This document shows positions 9,296 through 17,885 of a stretch of 48,237 bases of DNA, one piece after another. This DNA is from Bacteroidota bacterium (GTDB lineage: Bacteria; Bacteroidota; Bacteroidia; 2-12-FULL-35-15). Positions within the stretch are counted from its first letter, which is position 1, and each line of letters begins with the position of its first letter. The stretch is taken from contig SXIH01000005.1 in assembly GCA_005772895.1 (NCBI GenBank), forward strand, positions 1-48,237, written 5' to 3'. A model generated the notes under the pieces. That model saw only the letters and a list, made by a program, of their open reading frames with translations. It was not told the origin of the DNA and ran no database searches. Position numbers and translations under genes: made by a program.

Positions 9296-9910
9296 ATGTC
9301 AGAAGTTAGAATCGCAAAAACCATCTCTTATCTTTTTCACCCTTTACTTATGCCAACTTACGGGTTTGCATTTATATTTTTTACTGAAAATTACATCTCC
9401 ACATTTATTCCATCATTACTGAAATACATCATTCTTGGAGTTACCTTTTTATTTACATTTTTACTCCCGACTGTGAATGCATTGATATTATTAAAGATGA
9501 AGCGCATTCAAAGCTTAGAAATGGAAACCAACCAGGAACGTATTATTCCATATAGCAGCACAGCTTTATACTTTTTTGCTTTATTCTATTTATTCTACGA
9601 TGCCGACTTCCCTGCTATTTTTAAAATCGTAATTCTTGGTGCAGGAATTTCTATTCTATTAACTTTCATTATTAATTTCAGGTGGAAAATAAGTGCACAC
9701 ACTGTTGGAATTGGAGGAATCGCTGGAGCTGCACTTGGAATAATTTATCGCATGCAAATGGATATGATGATCGCTTTTATTTCTATTCTGCTTTTAGCTG
9801 GAATTGTTTCTTATGCACGATTGAAATTGAACGCACACACACCCGCTCAAGTATATTCAGGATTTGTTTTGGGATTTTTTATTGAATTGGGGTTGATGCT
9901 GTTTTATTAA
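9296..9910 (+). CDS. PAP2-like phosphatase family membrane protein
   Basis: 204-residue polytopic membrane protein with about six hydrophobic segments. PAP2 (type 2 phosphatidic acid phosphatase) motifs can be traced in weak form: a K...R segment (KRIQSLEMETNQERIIPY), a motif-2-like AHTVGIGG near residue 135, and ARLKLNAHTPAQVYSGFVLG near the end, matching R-x5-H of motif 3. The usual Asp after the motif 3 His is replaced by Gln, so catalysis is uncertain. If active it would remove phosphate from a lipid such as undecaprenyl pyrophosphate. It overlaps the convergent barrel gene by 4 bp at its stop. Confidence 0.65.
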   Translation: MSEVRIAKTISYLFHPLLMPTYGFAFIFFTENYISTFIPSLLKYIILGVTFLFTFLLPTVNALILLKMKRIQSLEMETNQERIIPYSSTALYFFALFYLFYDADFPAIFKIVILGAGISILLTFIINFRWKISAHTVGIGGIAGAALGIIYRMQMDMMIAFISILLLAGIVSYARLKLNAHTPAQVYSGFVLGFFIELGLMLFY

Positions 9911-10608
9911 TACAACAGCAACCCTATTCCAAACGAAAAAGGAATCATTCCCGGTTCACCTCTGCCCTTTTTAAATATTTCGGATAATGCGTAAAAACCT
10001 TGAATATTAAATTTGTTATAACCAACTCTTAAAGTTACACCATAGCGTATCGGATCAATATTTTTTATTCTATAAACTTTCACTTTCCCATCTTCATCCG
10101 CATACTTTGTATGCACATTGTATGCATAACCGATTTTCCCTCCAACCGTCATTTTAAAACTTTTTTCACCTCTTGTCCGTAATCTGAGCTCAATCGGAAT
10201 TTCCATATAGTTCATAGAAAATTTATTGGTGCTGTATTTTACGGTCAGCGGTTCAAAGGTGGTATATTTTCCGTCTATGGTATAAGTAATTTGTCCGTTA
10301 GTATGCACATCATGCGTACTAAACCCGGCTCCAACGGCTACACTAAACGGGCCATATCCAAAAGGATAATCCCACATCAAAAAGGCATTTCCTCCTAATG
10401 AATATGGTTTTTGGCTAATTCCGTCAGGCCAATTACGATACGAATCAAAACTAAAATCAACTACAATATGATCTTTCGGGTCAGCAATTTTTTTAGGCGG
10501 TTTTTCTCCCAGCGAGTCTTTTGTTTGAGCAAACGTGCTGTCTGCTAAAAATAAGAATAGAATAAAAAATACTACTTGGAAATTTTTCTTTTCTGAAAAC
10601 AATTTCAT
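9907..10608 (-). CDS. PorT-like outer-membrane beta-barrel protein
   Basis: 233-residue protein with signal peptide (VVFFILFLFLADSTFAQ), predicted to fold as an outer-membrane barrel of about eight strands, with alternating hydrophobic strands throughout and a terminal aromatic or hydrophobic residue pattern (FSFGIGLLLY). Segments such as MNYMEIPIELRLRT and IDPIRYGVTLRVGYNKFNIQGFYALSEIFKKG are typical of the PorT/outer membrane beta-barrel family of Bacteroidota. PorT itself is a T9SS component, but this family has many members and assignment as the T9SS PorT cannot be made from sequence alone. It is transcribed toward the PAP2-like gene, overlapping it by 4 bp. A possible -7 element TAAATTTG lies at 10624-10631 on the minus strand. 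Confidence 0.75.
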   Translation of the reverse strand: MKLFSEKKNFQVVFFILFLFLADSTFAQTKDSLGEKPPKKIADPKDHIVVDFSFDSYRNWPDGISQKPYSLGGNAFLMWDYPFGYGPFSVAVGAGFSTHDVHTNGQITYTIDGKYTTFEPLTVKYSTNKFSMNYMEIPIELRLRTRGEKSFKMTVGGKIGYAYNVHTKYADEDGKVKVYRIKNIDPIRYGVTLRVGYNKFNIQGFYALSEIFKKGRGEPGMIPFSFGIGLLLY

Positions 10609-10651
10609 TCGATTTTATTTATACAAATTTAATCATTTTAAAATTGATGGT

Positions 10652-10691
10652 GAAAAACAAAGGCCATCCACTTAATGAGTGAATAGCCTTT
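10652..10691 (-). terminator. Terminator downstream of tRNA
   Basis: On the minus strand AAAGGCTATTCACT pairs imperfectly with AGTGGATGGCCTTT and is followed by TGTTTTT. It starts directly after the tRNA 3' end. Confidence 0.7.
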
Positions 10692-10692
10692 G

Positions 10693-10766
10693 TGGGCCCA
10701 CTTGGAATCGAACCAAGCACCCACAGATTATGAGTCTGTTGCTCTAACCGAATGAGCTATAGGCCC
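10693..10766 (-). tRNA. tRNA with CAT anticodon (elongator Met or Ile2)
   Basis: The minus strand folds as a 74-nt cloverleaf. The acceptor GGGCCTA pairs with TGGGCCC, the anticodon stem is ACAGA/TCTGT with loop CTCATAA, and the T arm is CTTGG-TTCGATT-CCAAG. The anticodon is CAT. The start GGGCC with paired 1-72 excludes initiator tRNA. CAT tRNAs may be elongator tRNA-Met or the lysidine-modified tRNA-Ile2; the sequence seen here does not decide between them. The terminal CCA is not encoded. Confidence 0.93.
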
Positions 10767-10807
10767 AATTACATTTATAACAATGTAATTTAAGGACTGC
10801 GAAATTA

Positions 10808-10815
10808 TATATTTG
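10808..10815 (+). promoter_or_regulatory. -7 element TATATTTG before HAD hydrolase
   Basis: TATATTTG fits TAnnTTTG exactly and would place the transcription start near 10820, about 27 nt before the ATG. No clear -33 TTTG is seen. Confidence 0.45.
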
Positions 10816-10847
10816 TACCCAATTTACAAAGTGTTTTAGCCCTTATT

Positions 10848-11477
10848 ATGATTATTGACATAAATAACTACAAAAACATAATTTTCGACCTCGGGGGAGT
10901 GATTCTGAATATCGATTATACTCTTACAGAAAATGCTTTTTCTAAAATAGGAATAAGTGATTTTAAAACTATGTTTTCACAAGCACAGCAAACACTACTT
11001 TTCGACAAATATGAAAAAGGAGTTATTTCTTCCTATGATTTCAGAACAGAATTAAAAAAATATCTTTTAAAAAACACAACTGAAGATAAAATTGATACCG
11101 CCTGGAACGCAATGCTGTTAGACCTTCCAGGAGAGAGAGTTGAGTTGCTTAAAAAAATTAGATTTACTCATTGTACCTTTTTATTAAGCAACACGAATGA
11201 TATTCACATCGAAGAAATTAATTCTTATTTGAAAAAGGAATTTAAACTACCTGATTTATCAAGCCTTTTTGAAAAAATGTATTTATCTTATAAAATAGGA
11301 ATGCGAAAACCTGATGCAGAAATTTTCGAATTTGTTTTGAAAGAAAACAATCTAAACCCTACAGAAACTCTTTTTATAGATGACTCCATTCAGCATGTGG
11401 AGGCTGCAAAAAAATTGGGAATTGAGGCATATTGGTTGGATGCAAAAAAGGAAAGTATTTTGGAGATTTTAGAATAG
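10848..11477 (+). CDS. HAD family hydrolase, subfamily IA
   Basis: 209-residue cytoplasmic phosphatase of the haloacid dehalogenase superfamily, similar in motif layout to YihX-type sugar phosphatases. Motif I is IIFDLGGVILNIDY, with the nucleophile Asp; the second Asp of the usual DxD is replaced in the YihX manner (DLGGV). Motif II is LLSNTND at about residues 113-119. The motif III lysine lies in KIGMRKPDAEIF and motif IV is LFIDDS. A helical cap of about 60 residues follows motif I. The substrate cannot be assigned. The gene stands alone between the tRNA and a repeat-filled gap. Confidence 0.88.
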   Translation: MIIDINNYKNIIFDLGGVILNIDYTLTENAFSKIGISDFKTMFSQAQQTLLFDKYEKGVISSYDFRTELKKYLLKNTTEDKIDTAWNAMLLDLPGERVELLKKIRFTHCTFLLSNTNDIHIEEINSYLKKEFKLPDLSSLFEKMYLSYKIGMRKPDAEIFEFVLKENNLNPTETLFIDDSIQHVEAAKKLGIEAYWLDAKKESILEILE

Positions 11478-11488
11478 TTAGTTTCCCT

Positions 11489-11576
11489 TTCTAACAGGGA
11501 GATTCCGCCCATTCGACTCCGCTCAGCGTGACAGCACGGGATGACGGGTAAACTAGAAGGCTTCCCTCCGTTAGAA
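11489..11576. repeat. Inverted-repeat element enclosing a CTTCGACTCCGCTCAG-type repeat
   Basis: Imperfect arms TTCTAACAGGGAG (11489-11501) and TTCCCTCCGTTAGAA (11562-11576) face each other. Between them lies TTCGACTCCGCTCAGCGTGAC at 11512-11532, a member of the dispersed repeat family. The arrangement suggests a small structured or mobile element placed between converging genes. Confidence 0.55.
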
Positions 11577-11579
11577 CAA

Positions 11580-11616
11580 TTTGTCTACTGTCTACTTATT
11601 TTATTTGTCTACTGCC
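11580..11616 (-). repeat. AGTAGACA-type repeat at the 3' end of the epimerase gene
   Basis: On the minus strand the sequence reads GCAGTAGACAAATAA, then AGTAGACAGTAGACAAA. It supplies the last three codons (Val-Asp-Lys) and the stop of the methylmalonyl-CoA epimerase gene. Confidence 0.7.
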
Positions 11617-12014
11617 TTAATCTCCTGGCACAATTCAATCAATACACCATTTGTTCCTTTGGGATGTAAAAAGCAAATAAGCTTATTATCTGCCCCTTTT
11701 TTCGGCTCTTCCGATAATAAAGTAAATCCCTCGCCTTGTAACCGTTTCATTTCGGAACGGATATCAGACACTTCAAATGCTATATGATGAATTCCTTCAC
11801 CTTTTTTCTCAATAAACTTAGCAATCGGACTATTTACATCGGTTGCTTCCAATAACTCTATTTTATTCTCTCCTAGCATGAAAAAAGAGGTAGAAACGGC
11901 TTCACTTTCCACTTTTTCGAGCTTATATGGGGCTTTTCCGAACAATTTGGTAAACAAATCGTTGGATTGCTGGATATTCTTAACGGCTATTCCAATATGT
12001 TCTATCTTTAACAT
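11601..12014 (-). CDS. mce: Methylmalonyl-CoA epimerase
   Basis: Converts (S)- and (R)-methylmalonyl-CoA into one another, linking propionate metabolism to succinyl-CoA. The 137-residue length and the paired beta-alpha-beta-beta-beta modules fit the vicinal oxygen chelate family. Likely metal ligands are His6 (KIEHIGIAV), a His in GEGIHHIAFEV (76 or 77) and Glu127 (GVLIELCQ). The mutase genes are not nearby in this window. The last codons KAVDK are encoded by an AGTAGACA repeat, so the tail beyond CQEI is probably not ancestral. Confidence 0.93.
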   Translation of the reverse strand: MLKIEHIGIAVKNIQQSNDLFTKLFGKAPYKLEKVESEAVSTSFFMLGENKIELLEATDVNSPIAKFIEKKGEGIHHIAFEVSDIRSEMKRLQGEGFTLLSEEPKKGADNKLICFLHPKGTNGVLIELCQEIKAVDK

Positions 12015-12037
12015 TATCAGCTATTTAGGTTAGTACA

Positions 12038-12070
12038 AAAAAATAATCCCGATATAAATACCGGGATTTT
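12038..12070 (-). terminator. Terminator after the secreted protein gene
   Basis: On the minus strand AATCCCGGTATTTATATCGG and following bases form the AATCCCG/CGGGATT stem (12045-12051 with 12062-12068), followed by ATTTTTTT. It separates the gene at 12123-12926 from mce. Confidence 0.75.
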
Positions 12071-12079
12071 CTATAATTT

Positions 12080-12124
12080 GTCATTTCGAGCATTCTGCGT
12101 TGAAGCAGACACATCGAGAAATCT
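12080..12124. repeat. GTCATTTCGAG...CTCGATGT dispersed hairpin repeat
   Basis: GTCATTTCGAG is followed by GCGTTGAAGCAGAC and then by ATCGAGAAATCT, giving imperfect inverted ends (ATTTCGAG against the ATCGAGAAAT region). It overlaps the last two bases of the gene at 12123. I recognise this type of repeat as common between genes in Bacteroidota. Confidence 0.55.
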
Positions 12125-12926
12125 ATTTCTTTATGAACTCGCCCATTTTATTGTCGTAGTTCAAGTAATATGCACCTTTTGGTAAGTTAGAAGCATCTAC
12201 TGTAGAAGCAAACCCTCTTTTTACGATATTACCAAATTGGTCATAAATTTCAAACATAGTTTCAGTTGGTGTGCTTCCTGCAAAGAATCCGATTTCTTTA
12301 GACACTTTTGCCGGGCTGAAAGTAATTTCCGGGGATGTTGAATTATAATCAACTGTTTTAGATAATTTAGGTTGACCTGTATAATCAACTTGTTTTACAC
12401 GGTATTGGTTTTTACCTGAATGTGGTGCAACTAAGAAAGAGTAGTTGTTTTGATCAGGTGTTCCGTTTCCTTCAACTTCTCCTACTTTCACCCATTTGTT
12501 CCAACGGAATTGTTCAATTATATAAGCAAGTTTTCCTGTTTCTCCTTTTGTTGACCACTTGAATGTCATATCAGCACCAACTGCCATAGATACTATTTCG
12601 AATGTACTTTTTGGCTTTAAAACCTCTGGATTCAATACTTTCGGTTTGCAATCGTCTTTGTGAGTGATTTTTACTTCTACTTTATCTCCAACCTTTAATT
12701 GTAAGTTTCTGAAATCAATTTCAAAGGCACTTGACAAAATCTCGTCAGTTGTAACGTTACCATTAACTCTAACTTCCTGCACACAAAAACCAACACCTGA
12801 TCCAGCAAATGGATTTTGTATATAAAGATTTTTCCCTTGGTAGTTTCCTTCCAGCACTATTACTCCTACAGCAAAAACCGAAGATGAAACAATTAAACTA
12901 AAAGCGGTAAACAGAATTTTTTTCAT
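12123..12926 (-). CDS. Secreted protein with fibronectin-like region and sorting-domain-like end
   Basis: 267-residue protein with signal peptide MKKILFTAFSLIVSSSVFA. The N-terminal half has a conserved-looking EGNYQGKNLYIQNPFAGSGVGFCVQEVRVNG, a recognisable type of conserved Bacteroidota protein. The middle (about 105-195) is strand-rich and reads like a fibronectin type III fold (FKWSTKGETGKLAYIIEQFRWNKWVKVGEV, shown here in part as WNKWVKVGEV). The end (MFEIYDQFGNIVKRG, LPKGAYYLNYDN) resembles a T9SS type A sorting domain, with FIKK at the terminus. Whether it is truly T9SS-exported or only shares the fold is uncertain. No function can be assigned. Confidence 0.75.
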   Translation of the reverse strand: MKKILFTAFSLIVSSSVFAVGVIVLEGNYQGKNLYIQNPFAGSGVGFCVQEVRVNGNVTTDEILSSAFEIDFRNLQLKVGDKVEVKITHKDDCKPKVLNPEVLKPKSTFEIVSMAVGADMTFKWSTKGETGKLAYIIEQFRWNKWVKVGEVEGNGTPDQNNYSFLVAPHSGKNQYRVKQVDYTGQPKLSKTVDYNSTSPEITFSPAKVSKEIGFFAGSTPTETMFEIYDQFGNIVKRGFASTVDASNLPKGAYYLNYDNKMGEFIKK

Positions 12927-13228
12927 TGTACTTTTTTATGTAAAAAATAAGACCTATAAGTTGGGGTTCTTTATTTTCGAACGCAATATTATAATCTTAT
13001 TTAATAATTTCAAAATAAAAAATCATTAATTTTAGAATTCATCGCAAATTTAAACAAATTTGTCATACACAATACATCTCTCGTAAACAAAATCAAATAT
13101 TTTCAAAGAATGCTCAAAAATCGAGATTTTTTGTATATTTACTTGCTAGTTTGTGAAAGATGCATTAATCTTGCACTTAATTTTAACAACAATTACACGC
13201 TTTTTTATCAATAATATCTAACAATCTT
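12927..13228. other. AT-rich divergent intergenic region
   Basis: About 300 bp between two divergently transcribed genes. It is very AT-rich with no ORF or RNA gene visible. A candidate plus-strand promoter lies at its right end (13143-13173). No convincing minus-strand promoter was seen. Confidence 0.6.
13143..13173 (+). promoter_or_regulatory. Candidate promoter TTG-N20-TAATCTTG
   Basis: TTG at 13143-13145 and TAATCTTG at 13166-13173 (one mismatch to TAnnTTTG) are spaced 20 bp apart. The predicted start near 13178 leaves a 5' leader of about 50 nt before the peptide-binding lipoprotein. Confidence 0.4.
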
Positions 13229-14980
13229 ATGAAAAAATCCTTCTTCTTTATCCTCTCTGTAGCGGTTCTATTGAGCTCTTGCTCTAATTCTACCAGTGAT
13301 GGCGGGACAGACAGAGTTGCAAAAGGCGACAAAGTTTATGGCGGAACATTGAGAATCAATGAAACTGAACAATTTCAAACACTTTACCCTGCTGGGATTA
13401 CCGATATTGGCTCTGCACATATTGCAAATCAAATATATGAAGGATTAGTAAAATTTAATCCAAAAGACCTTTCAGTTATCCCTAGTTTAGCTGAAAAATG
13501 GGAGATTGATGCAGCAGGAACTACTTACACTTTCCACCTTAAAAAAGGGGTAATGTTTCAGGATAATGAGTGTTTTCCTGAAGGAAAAGGAAGAGAAGTA
13601 AAATCTTCTGACTTTAAATTTTCTTTTGAATTATTGTGTACAGATAGCAAAGACAACTCAAACTTTGCAGCTACTTTTCAAGACCGAGTAGTAGGTGCTA
13701 ATAAATTCTTCGCTGCCAGCAAAGGCAAGCCAACTGGCTCAATTGACGGAATTAAAACACCAGACGATTATACTATTTCTATTACTTTAACTTCTCCGAG
13801 TGCATCTTTCTTATTTGCATTAGCTTCTCCTGTTGCAAGTGTTATTGCAAAAGAAGCATATGACAAATATGGTACTGATATTAAAGTAGGAACCGGTCCA
13901 TTCGTATTTGTTGACAATGGTTCTACTGATAAAGCATTATTAAAACGCAACGATAATTATCACGGAAAAGATTCTTTGGGCAACCAAATGCCTTTCCTTG
14001 ATTCTGTTGTTATCAGCTTCTTACCTACTAAAAAACAAGAATTGGATAATTTCCAAAATGGCAATTTAGATATGGTAATCGGTTTGCCGTCTGAGTCTAT
14101 TAAGGATATGGTTGAAAGCCAAATTGCAGACTTTCAAAATAAACCGCCAAAATACGTTTTAGAGCGTTCACCTGAAATGGCTAGTCAGTATTATGAATTT
14201 AATATGACTAAAGAACCATTCAATAATATTAAAGTCCGTCAGGCATTTTGTTATGCTATTGACAGAAATAAAATTGTGGAAGATGTATTAAGAGGCGAAG
14301 CTTACGGTCCTGCAATCAATGGTATTTCTCCTCCTTCTTTCAAAGGATACGATATCACTAAAATTACAGGTTATGATTTTGATGCTGAAAAAGCTAAAAA
14401 ATTATTAGCTGAAGCAGGATATCCAAATGGTAAAGGTTTCCCGAAAGTAAAAATTGAATTGAACAGCGGTGGAGCAAAAAATACAAATGTTGTTTTGGAA
14501 ATTCAAAAACAATTAATGGAAGTATTAAATGTGAATGTTGATTTTGAAGTTGTTCCACAAAAACAAAAAATGGAAGATGCAAAATATGCACGTGCTGAAA
14601 TTTTCCGCGCTGCCTGGATTGCAGATTTCCCTAGTCCGGAAAACTTCTTGTGGATTCTTTACGGAGCAACTGTTCCTGCTGATTTAAATCAACCTTCTTA
14701 CCCAAATACTCCTCGTTATAAAAACGAAGAATTCGACAAATTGTTTGATGCTGGTAAGTCTGCAAAAACTCAGGAAGAAGGGTATGCTGATTTATTAAAA
14801 GCTGAACAAATTATGATGAATGATGCTCCTGTAATGATGTTGTGGTATGATGAAAATTACCGTTTGGTTAAATCAAACGTTCGCAATTTGTTTTCAAACC
14901 CTATGCGTTACAGAGATTATTCTCAAGTATATTTAAAAGACGTTACTCCTACTGCTCCAAAAGGCGAAGAGAAAAAATAA
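13229..14980 (+). CDS. ABC transporter substrate-binding lipoprotein, peptide type (SBP_bac_5)
   Basis: 583-residue lipoprotein that captures oligopeptides or similar ligands for an ABC importer. The lipobox LLSSC places the lipidated cysteine at residue 18. The family 5 features are clear: YGGTLRI near the mature N-terminus, DIGSAHIANQIYEGLVKF, LAEKWEIDAAGTTYTFHLKK, FNNIKVRQAFCYAIDRNKIV and AKKLLAEAGYPNGKGFPKVK. No permease or ATPase genes lie next to it, so its transporter must be elsewhere. The peptide transporter at 42037 and the dipeptide epimerase at 23942 fit the same peptide-use theme, but they are not linked. It ends at a strong terminator. Confidence 0.92.
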   Translation: MKKSFFFILSVAVLLSSCSNSTSDGGTDRVAKGDKVYGGTLRINETEQFQTLYPAGITDIGSAHIANQIYEGLVKFNPKDLSVIPSLAEKWEIDAAGTTYTFHLKKGVMFQDNECFPEGKGREVKSSDFKFSFELLCTDSKDNSNFAATFQDRVVGANKFFAASKGKPTGSIDGIKTPDDYTISITLTSPSASFLFALASPVASVIAKEAYDKYGTDIKVGTGPFVFVDNGSTDKALLKRNDNYHGKDSLGNQMPFLDSVVISFLPTKKQELDNFQNGNLDMVIGLPSESIKDMVESQIADFQNKPPKYVLERSPEMASQYYEFNMTKEPFNNIKVRQAFCYAIDRNKIVEDVLRGEAYGPAINGISPPSFKGYDITKITGYDFDAEKAKKLLAEAGYPNGKGFPKVKIELNSGGAKNTNVVLEIQKQLMEVLNVNVDFEVVPQKQKMEDAKYARAEIFRAAWIADFPSPENFLWILYGATVPADLNQPSYPNTPRYKNEEFDKLFDAGKSAKTQEEGYADLLKAEQIMMNDAPVMMLWYDENYRLVKSNVRNLFSNPMRYRDYSQVYLKDVTPTAPKGEEKK

Positions 14981-15000
14981 TTTTAAATCTCATTTAATAA

Positions 15001-15042
15001 AACCCTGACGAATTGTTTCATCAATGTCAGGGTTTTGTTTTT
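15001..15042 (+). terminator. Rho-independent terminator
   Basis: AACCCTGAC (15001-15009) pairs with GTCAGGGTT (15026-15034), followed by a T-rich tail. It overlaps the leader of the next gene, whose ATG is at 15057. Confidence 0.88.
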
Positions 15043-15056
15043 TAAAACAATTCGAC

Positions 15057-16754
15057 ATGAAAAAAATCAACACATTATTATCCGCGATTTTTATTTTTTG
15101 TTATGCTGTATCATTTGCACAAACAACTGAAACAAGTCAGGAAGTGAACACTCCGGTTCAATCGGTAATTATTTATTTATACGGTGCAGAGGTGAGTCAA
15201 ACTAAATCAGTTACTCTTTCTCCGGGAAGAAATAAAATAACTTTCACCGGACTTTCACCCAAACTCGATTCAAAGAGTATTCAGGTAAATGCTTCCGGAG
15301 GAGTTGCTATTCTTGCTATTTCGGATGCCATCAATTATATGGCAAACCAAAAAGAAAGTAACAGAATAAAACAATTAAAAGATTCAGTTACCATTTTATC
15401 CGATGGAATAGGTCAGAATAATAACGACAGAGATGCCTATGTTACAGAGAAAAACATGCTCTTAAAAAACGAATCGATTGGCGGGCAAGATAAAGGAGTT
15501 CCTATTGCAGAATTAAAGTTAGCCGCTGATTTTTACCGAGCACGGATAAAAGAAATTAACATGGAGATTTCTAAGCTCGACAAAAAAAATTCCACTTTGC
15601 AGCAATCCTTAACAAGCGTAAATCAGCAGTTGTATGAGTTGAATGCGAAAAACAATCAGCCAACTGCCGAAATTTCTGTTTTAATTTCTTCTTCGACAAA
15701 AATTTCTTCCACCATCGATTTAAAATATTTAGTGACGGATGCAGGCTGGGAACCAAGTTATGAGCTGCGTGCGGAAGACATTGATAAACCTATCGAATTG
15801 AAATACAGAGCAAAAGTTTTTAATAATACAGGCATTGATTGGAACGATGTGAAATTAAAACTGTCTACTGCTGACCCATCAAAAAGTGCTTCAAAACCTG
15901 ACTTGCAGCCCTGGAATTTGGATTATATTACAACTACAACCAAGAGTAATCTTTATGGTAAGAAAAAAGCTTTGGCATATGAGCAAGCTCCATCTTATCA
16001 ATCTGGAGAAGGTTATATTCAGAATGAAATTTCCAACATCGATCAGGCGGAATTCCGGAAGAAACAGGAAGCTTCAAAACCAAGAATTGAATTTGTGGAA
16101 GTGGAGATCTCAGAACTGAGTGCAGAATTTGAGATTAAGATTCCTTATACTTTTCCTTCCGATTTCAAACCCTATATCGTAGATGTAACAGAATATAAAT
16201 TACCGGCAACCTTCCAGCATTTCAGCGCACCAAAACTCGATCGTGATGCTTTTTTATTAGCGAGAATTACTGGTTGGGAAGATCTTGACTTGGTGGAAGG
16301 AGAAGCCAATGTTTATTATGGTGGAACTTATGTTGGTCAGTCATATATCTCTACCAGAAGTGCAGATGACACTTTGGATCTTTCATTGGGACGCGACAAT
16401 AAAGTGTTGGTGACTCGCAGCAAGGTAAAAGAATTTTGTTCTAAGAAAATTTTAGGAAACACAACAAAAGAAACATTTGCTTACGAGATACTGGTGAAAA
16501 ATAATCGCAAAACACCTGTACAAATTGAAGTAGAAGATCAACTGCCAATTTCCAAACAAAGTGAAATCACCGTAGATGCGATGGAAACTTCAAAGGGAGA
16601 ATTGGATGCATTGACCGGAAAACTAGTTTGGAAATACAATTTGCAACCGGGAGAAGTGAAAAAAATAAGTCTTTCATACGCCATAAAATATCCTAAGAAT
16701 TCAAAAGTGAACATTCAGAAAACGCAGAAAGCAATGAACGCAAGATTTTTATAA
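15057..16754 (+). CDS. DUF4139 domain-containing (MuiA-like) secreted protein
   Basis: 565-residue protein with signal peptide MKKINTLLSAIFIFCYAVSFAQ. ATG 15057 is chosen because the longer frame from 15024 would run through the terminator and add non-signal residues. The N-terminal DUF4140-like part (VQSVIIYLYGAEVSQTKSVT, LSPGRNKITFTGLSP) is followed by a coiled coil at about 160-200 and the DUF4139 beta-rich part (VTDAGWEPSYELRA to the end, closing with W-KYNLQPGEVKKISLSYAIKYP). The family is named after mucoidy inhibitor A, but its biochemical role is unknown. It lies 24 bp before the DnaJ-domain gene and probably shares its transcript. Confidence 0.88.
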   Translation: MKKINTLLSAIFIFCYAVSFAQTTETSQEVNTPVQSVIIYLYGAEVSQTKSVTLSPGRNKITFTGLSPKLDSKSIQVNASGGVAILAISDAINYMANQKESNRIKQLKDSVTILSDGIGQNNNDRDAYVTEKNMLLKNESIGGQDKGVPIAELKLAADFYRARIKEINMEISKLDKKNSTLQQSLTSVNQQLYELNAKNNQPTAEISVLISSSTKISSTIDLKYLVTDAGWEPSYELRAEDIDKPIELKYRAKVFNNTGIDWNDVKLKLSTADPSKSASKPDLQPWNLDYITTTTKSNLYGKKKALAYEQAPSYQSGEGYIQNEISNIDQAEFRKKQEASKPRIEFVEVEISELSAEFEIKIPYTFPSDFKPYIVDVTEYKLPATFQHFSAPKLDRDAFLLARITGWEDLDLVEGEANVYYGGTYVGQSYISTRSADDTLDLSLGRDNKVLVTRSKVKEFCSKKILGNTTKETFAYEILVKNNRKTPVQIEVEDQLPISKQSEITVDAMETSKGELDALTGKLVWKYNLQPGEVKKISLSYAIKYPKNSKVNIQKTQKAMNARFL

Positions 16755-16778
16755 GAAAATTGTTGTGAGAGAACATAA

Positions 16779-17768
16779 ATGGCACAGAAGAATTACTATA
16801 TTATTTTAGAAGTAAAAAACACTGCAACTTTTGAAGAAATAAAAAGTGCATATCGCATTTTAGCGAAAAAATATCATCCGGATAAAAATATTGGAAACAG
16901 ATCAGCCGAAGAATATTTTAAAGAAATACAACAAGCATATGCTATTCTTTCCAATCCGGAAAAAAGAAAAAAATACGATTTAAAACTTGCTTACGGAAAC
17001 CGGCCACCTCAACAGAAAACAAATACAGGCGGACCGCAATACACCGGGAATGCTTACCAATTTGCGCAACAGCAAGCTCAATACAGACAGCAACAAGCTT
17101 ACGCACAAGCACAAAAAAAAACTGCTCCTGATAAAAAAACAGAAGGAGCAAACTGGCAAATTTTGGTAAGTGTGGGAATTGCATTAGTACTGTTATATTT
17201 TATTATTTCTTACTCTTCAGAAAAAACTCCTGTTCAAGTCCAAAATTCTTTTGCAAAAGAAGCAACTGAAGAAAAAATTCCGGAAGAAGTAATAACACAA
17301 ATCACCGAGCCAACAATCAGTAATTACGATTCACCTTATACTGCTTATTTCGGAGAAGAAATTTATGATGAACAAAGCAAAAACAGTATTGCTTTTTTAA
17401 ACGGAAGTCAATCAGAAGCTGTAGTCTGTTTGGTTGAAAAAAATAGCCCAAACAAAACCATACGCAATATTTATATGAATAGCGAAACGGAAATAAAGAT
17501 GAACCAGATTCCGGACGGAGAATATTTTCTAAAGATATATTATGGAACAGATTGGAGTCCGGAAAAAACATTTTTAAATGAAACTATAAAAGGAGGATTC
17601 GAAAAAGAAAACAGTTTTTTAAAGTTAAATGACGGAGCAGATGCTTTAGTAATGAAAAAAGAGAAAAAAGGAAGTCTGGATTCCTATTCAACATATGAAA
17701 TTAAAATAAGTCCGGATTTCAAGCAAAACGCGAAAGTGATTTCTGCAGAAGCGTTTTTTAAGAAATAG
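16779..17768 (+). CDS. Membrane-anchored DnaJ-domain protein
   Basis: 329-residue protein with an N-terminal J domain (about 4-68) carrying the essential HPD at 33-35 (KKYHPDKN), which stimulates Hsp70 ATPase. There is no Gly/Phe zinc-finger or DnaJ C-terminal domain. A Gln/Ala/Tyr-rich linker (about 80-115) leads to one membrane segment ([20 protein letters not shown], about 125-146) and a C-terminal domain of about 180 residues with no recognised family, reading [16 protein letters not shown] and [11 protein letters not shown]. The topology suggests the J domain is cytosolic and the tail periplasmic. It may recruit DnaK to a membrane task. Likely in one transcript with the DUF4139 gene. Confidence 0.85.
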   Translation: MAQKNYYIILEVKNTATFEEIKSAYRILAKKYHPDKNIGNRSAEEYFKEIQQAYAILSNPEKRKKYDLKLAYGNRPPQQKTNTGGPQYTGNAYQFAQQQAQYRQQQAYAQAQKKTAPDKKTEGANWQILVSVGIALVLLYFIISYSSEKTPVQVQNSFAKEATEEKIPEEVITQITEPTISNYDSPYTAYFGEEIYDEQSKNSIAFLNGSQSEAVVCLVEKNSPNKTIRNIYMNSETEIKMNQIPDGEYFLKIYYGTDWSPEKTFLNETIKGGFEKENSFLKLNDGADALVMKKEKKGSLDSYSTYEIKISPDFKQNAKVISAEAFFKK

Positions 17769-17857
17769 AAAGCCCATTTCCATCCATAAACACCTGTTTT
17801 TTCGACCAACAACCATTATATCAGGTCGGCTAGTGCACAAATACGAATAAAATTGAC

Positions 17858-17865
17858 TACTTTTG
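17858..17865 (+). promoter_or_regulatory. -7 element TACTTTTG before typA
   Basis: TACTTTTG fits TAnnTTTG exactly and lies 20 bp before the chosen typA ATG at 17886, giving a very short leader. It also argues against the upstream in-frame start at 17853, which would precede the promoter element. No clear -33 element. Confidence 0.45.
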
Positions 17866-17885
17866 CACCTTCAAAACATAGAAGA

